Below are positions 13,527 through 14,276 of a stretch of 14,276 nucleotides of DNA, piece after piece. Made by a program: the position numbers and the translations under genes. The notes beneath the pieces were generated by a model. That model saw only the letters and a program-made list of their open reading frames with translations. It had not been told where the DNA came from and did not search any database. Source of the DNA: SYFY01 sp031385325 (lineage in GTDB: Bacteria > Pseudomonadota > Gammaproteobacteria > Pseudomonadales > Azotimanducaceae); assembly GCA_031385325.1 (NCBI GenBank), contig JANNBJ010000220.1:1-14276 (forward strand). Reading direction: 5' to 3'. Numbering within the stretch: the first letter of the stretch is position 1; each line of letters starts with the position of its first letter.

Positions 13527-13928
13527 ATGCGTCACAAGTTAACCGGCCGGCAACTCGGTCGTAATGCATCGCACCGACACGCCATGTACAAGAACATGGT
13601 CGCGTCGCTGGTCGAGCATGAAGTCATTCGTACCACGTTGCCCAAGGCGAAAGAGCTGCGTCGGTTCATTGAACCGTTGATCACGCTTGCCAAGGAAGAC
13701 TCCGTTTCAAACCGTCGTCTTGCTTTTGCGCGTACTCGTTCGAAGGAAGCGGTTGGCAAGCTCTTCACGGAACTGGGTCCACGCTACGACGCGCGTCCCG
13801 GTGGCTACACGCGCATTCTCAAGTGCGGCTTCCGCGCCGGGGATGCAGCACCAATGGCGTTCATCGAACTCGTTGGCCGAACGCTTGCTGCTGATGCAGC
13901 GGATGAAGGCGACGACACGGAAGATTAG
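13527..13928 (+). CDS. rplQ: 50S ribosomal protein L17
   Basis: The 133-residue protein starts MRHKLTGRQLGRNASHRHAM and has the conserved LVEHEVIRTTLPKAKELRRF and GPRYDARPGGYTRILKCGFR motifs. L17 lies near the tunnel exit on the back of the 50S. The end (ADAADEGDDTED) is acidic, while the E. coli protein is shorter. The gene lies 39 nt after rpoA, with a GAGAGAGA purine run before ATG 13527. It is the last gene of the superoperon and is followed by a terminator. Confidence 0.98.
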   Translation: MRHKLTGRQLGRNASHRHAMYKNMVASLVEHEVIRTTLPKAKELRRFIEPLITLAKEDSVSNRRLAFARTRSKEAVGKLFTELGPRYDARPGGYTRILKCGFRAGDAAPMAFIELVGRTLAADAADEGDDTED

Positions 13929-13934
13929 AGAGGG

Positions 13935-13948
13935 CCGCAGCTCTGCGG
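13935..13948 (+). other. Small hairpin after rplQ
   Basis: CCGCAG (13935-13940) pairs with CTGCGG (13943-13948) just after the rplQ stop; at least five base pairs with a 4-nt loop can form. No T-run follows. It may protect the 3' end of the mRNA upstream of the main terminator. Confidence 0.4.
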
Positions 13949-13966
13949 ATTCCGAGATCGTCTGAT

Positions 13967-13995
13967 GAGCCCGGATAATCCGGGCTCTTTGTTTT
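13967..13995 (+). terminator. Intrinsic terminator of the superoperon
   Basis: GAGCCCGGA (13967-13975) pairs perfectly with TCCGGGCTC (13979-13987) around a TAA loop and is followed by TTTGTTTT (13988-13995). This GC-rich 9-bp stem with a T-run is a textbook rho-independent terminator, 38 nt after the rplQ stop. On the opposite strand the stem is not followed by T residues, so it would not work well for uvrA transcripts. Confidence 0.93.
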
Positions 13996-14012
13996 CACGA
14001 CCCTGCAAACGT

Positions 14013-14276
14013 CTATTTGTTCTTTGCGGCCAGCGTAGTTTTCAGAAACCGTCCAGTGTGCGACGCTTTGTTTTTGGCCACTGCTTCCGGCGTTCCGACG
14101 GCGAGTATCCGCCCACCACCTGAACCACCCTCCGGCCCGAGATCGATGATCCAGTCCGCGGTCTTGATGACGTCGAGATTGTGTTCGATGACGACGATCG
14201 TGTTCCCTTGATTGCGCAATCTGTGCAGCACACCTAACAGTTGTTCGATGTCGTGGAAGTGTAGGCCAGTGGTTGG
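14013..14276 (-). CDS. uvrA: Excinuclease ABC subunit A, C-terminal end (5' truncated by window)
   Basis: The last 87 residues of UvrA are encoded on the - strand, running off the window edge. The fragment begins PTTGLHFHDIEQLL, the part of the signature that follows the Walker B aspartate of the second ABC ATPase domain. It then has the H-loop region NTIVVIEHNLDVIKTADWII, the DLGPEGGSGGG motif and the end ASHTGRFLKTTLAAKNK. UvrA is the damage-recognition ATPase of nucleotide excision repair and loads UvrB onto lesions. It is convergent with rplQ, 84 nt apart, and belongs to a separate transcription unit. The nucleotide-binding Walker A sites lie outside the window. Confidence 0.97.
   Translation of the reverse strand, partial: PTTGLHFHDIEQLLGVLHRLRNQGNTIVVIEHNLDVIKTADWIIDLGPEGGSGGGRILAVGTPEAVAKNKASHTGRFLKTTLAAKNK

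Noticed and set aside
1..14276. A novel system, mobile element, CRISPR array, tRNA or rRNA gene
   Set aside because: The window is packed with core genes in standard order. No repeats of array type, transposase, integrase, tRNA-like fold or rRNA sequence was seen, and no gap is large enough to hide one.

Overview
The window is the ribosomal-protein superoperon of a gammaproteobacterium. It holds, on the + strand, the end of a tuf gene, then the complete S10, spc and alpha gene sets in the Escherichia coli order (28 genes, rpsJ to rplQ). It closes with the 3' end of a convergent uvrA on the - strand. Gammaproteobacterial origin is suggested by the gene order, the 101-residue zinc-free type of S14, the length and sequence of L17 and S4, and an RpoA C-terminal domain almost identical to that of E. 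coli. Base composition looks moderately GC-rich. I cannot name a genus.

Layout: 1-141, C-terminus of EF-Tu. 142-356, an information-rich leader with a hairpin after tuf, a sigma70-type promoter with a GC-rich discriminator, a small hairpin directly followed by a boxA-like sequence, and a long bipartite hairpin that ends in a T-run just before the rpsJ ribosome binding site. 357-5462, S10 set (rpsJ, rplC, rplD, rplW, rplB, rpsS, rplV, rpsC, rplP, rpmC, rpsQ). 5473-11080, spc set (rplN, rplX, rplE, rpsN, rpsH, rplF, rplR, rpsE, rpmD, rplO, secY, rpmJ). 11084-13928, alpha set (rpsM, rpsK, rpsD, rpoA, rplQ). 13967-13995, a strong intrinsic terminator. 14013-14276, uvrA 3' end.

The gaps between genes are almost all under 40 nt, several starts overlap the previous stop, and I see no convincing internal promoter, so one long transcript from the promoter at about 205-239 is the simplest reading. 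It would make ribosomal proteins of both subunits, the SecYEG channel subunit SecY and the RNA polymerase alpha subunit. The rpmJ-rpsM gap is only 3 nt, so the separate leader that S4 uses to control the alpha operon in E. coli has no room here.

The gene content is ordinary core genome; I found no mobile element, CRISPR array, RNA gene or novel enzyme system. The most interesting feature is the rpsJ leader. It joins an rRNA-style boxA (the NusB-S10 binding site) to a terminator-like hairpin, in front of the gene for S10/NusE itself and two genes upstream of L4, which controls attenuation of this operon in E. coli.
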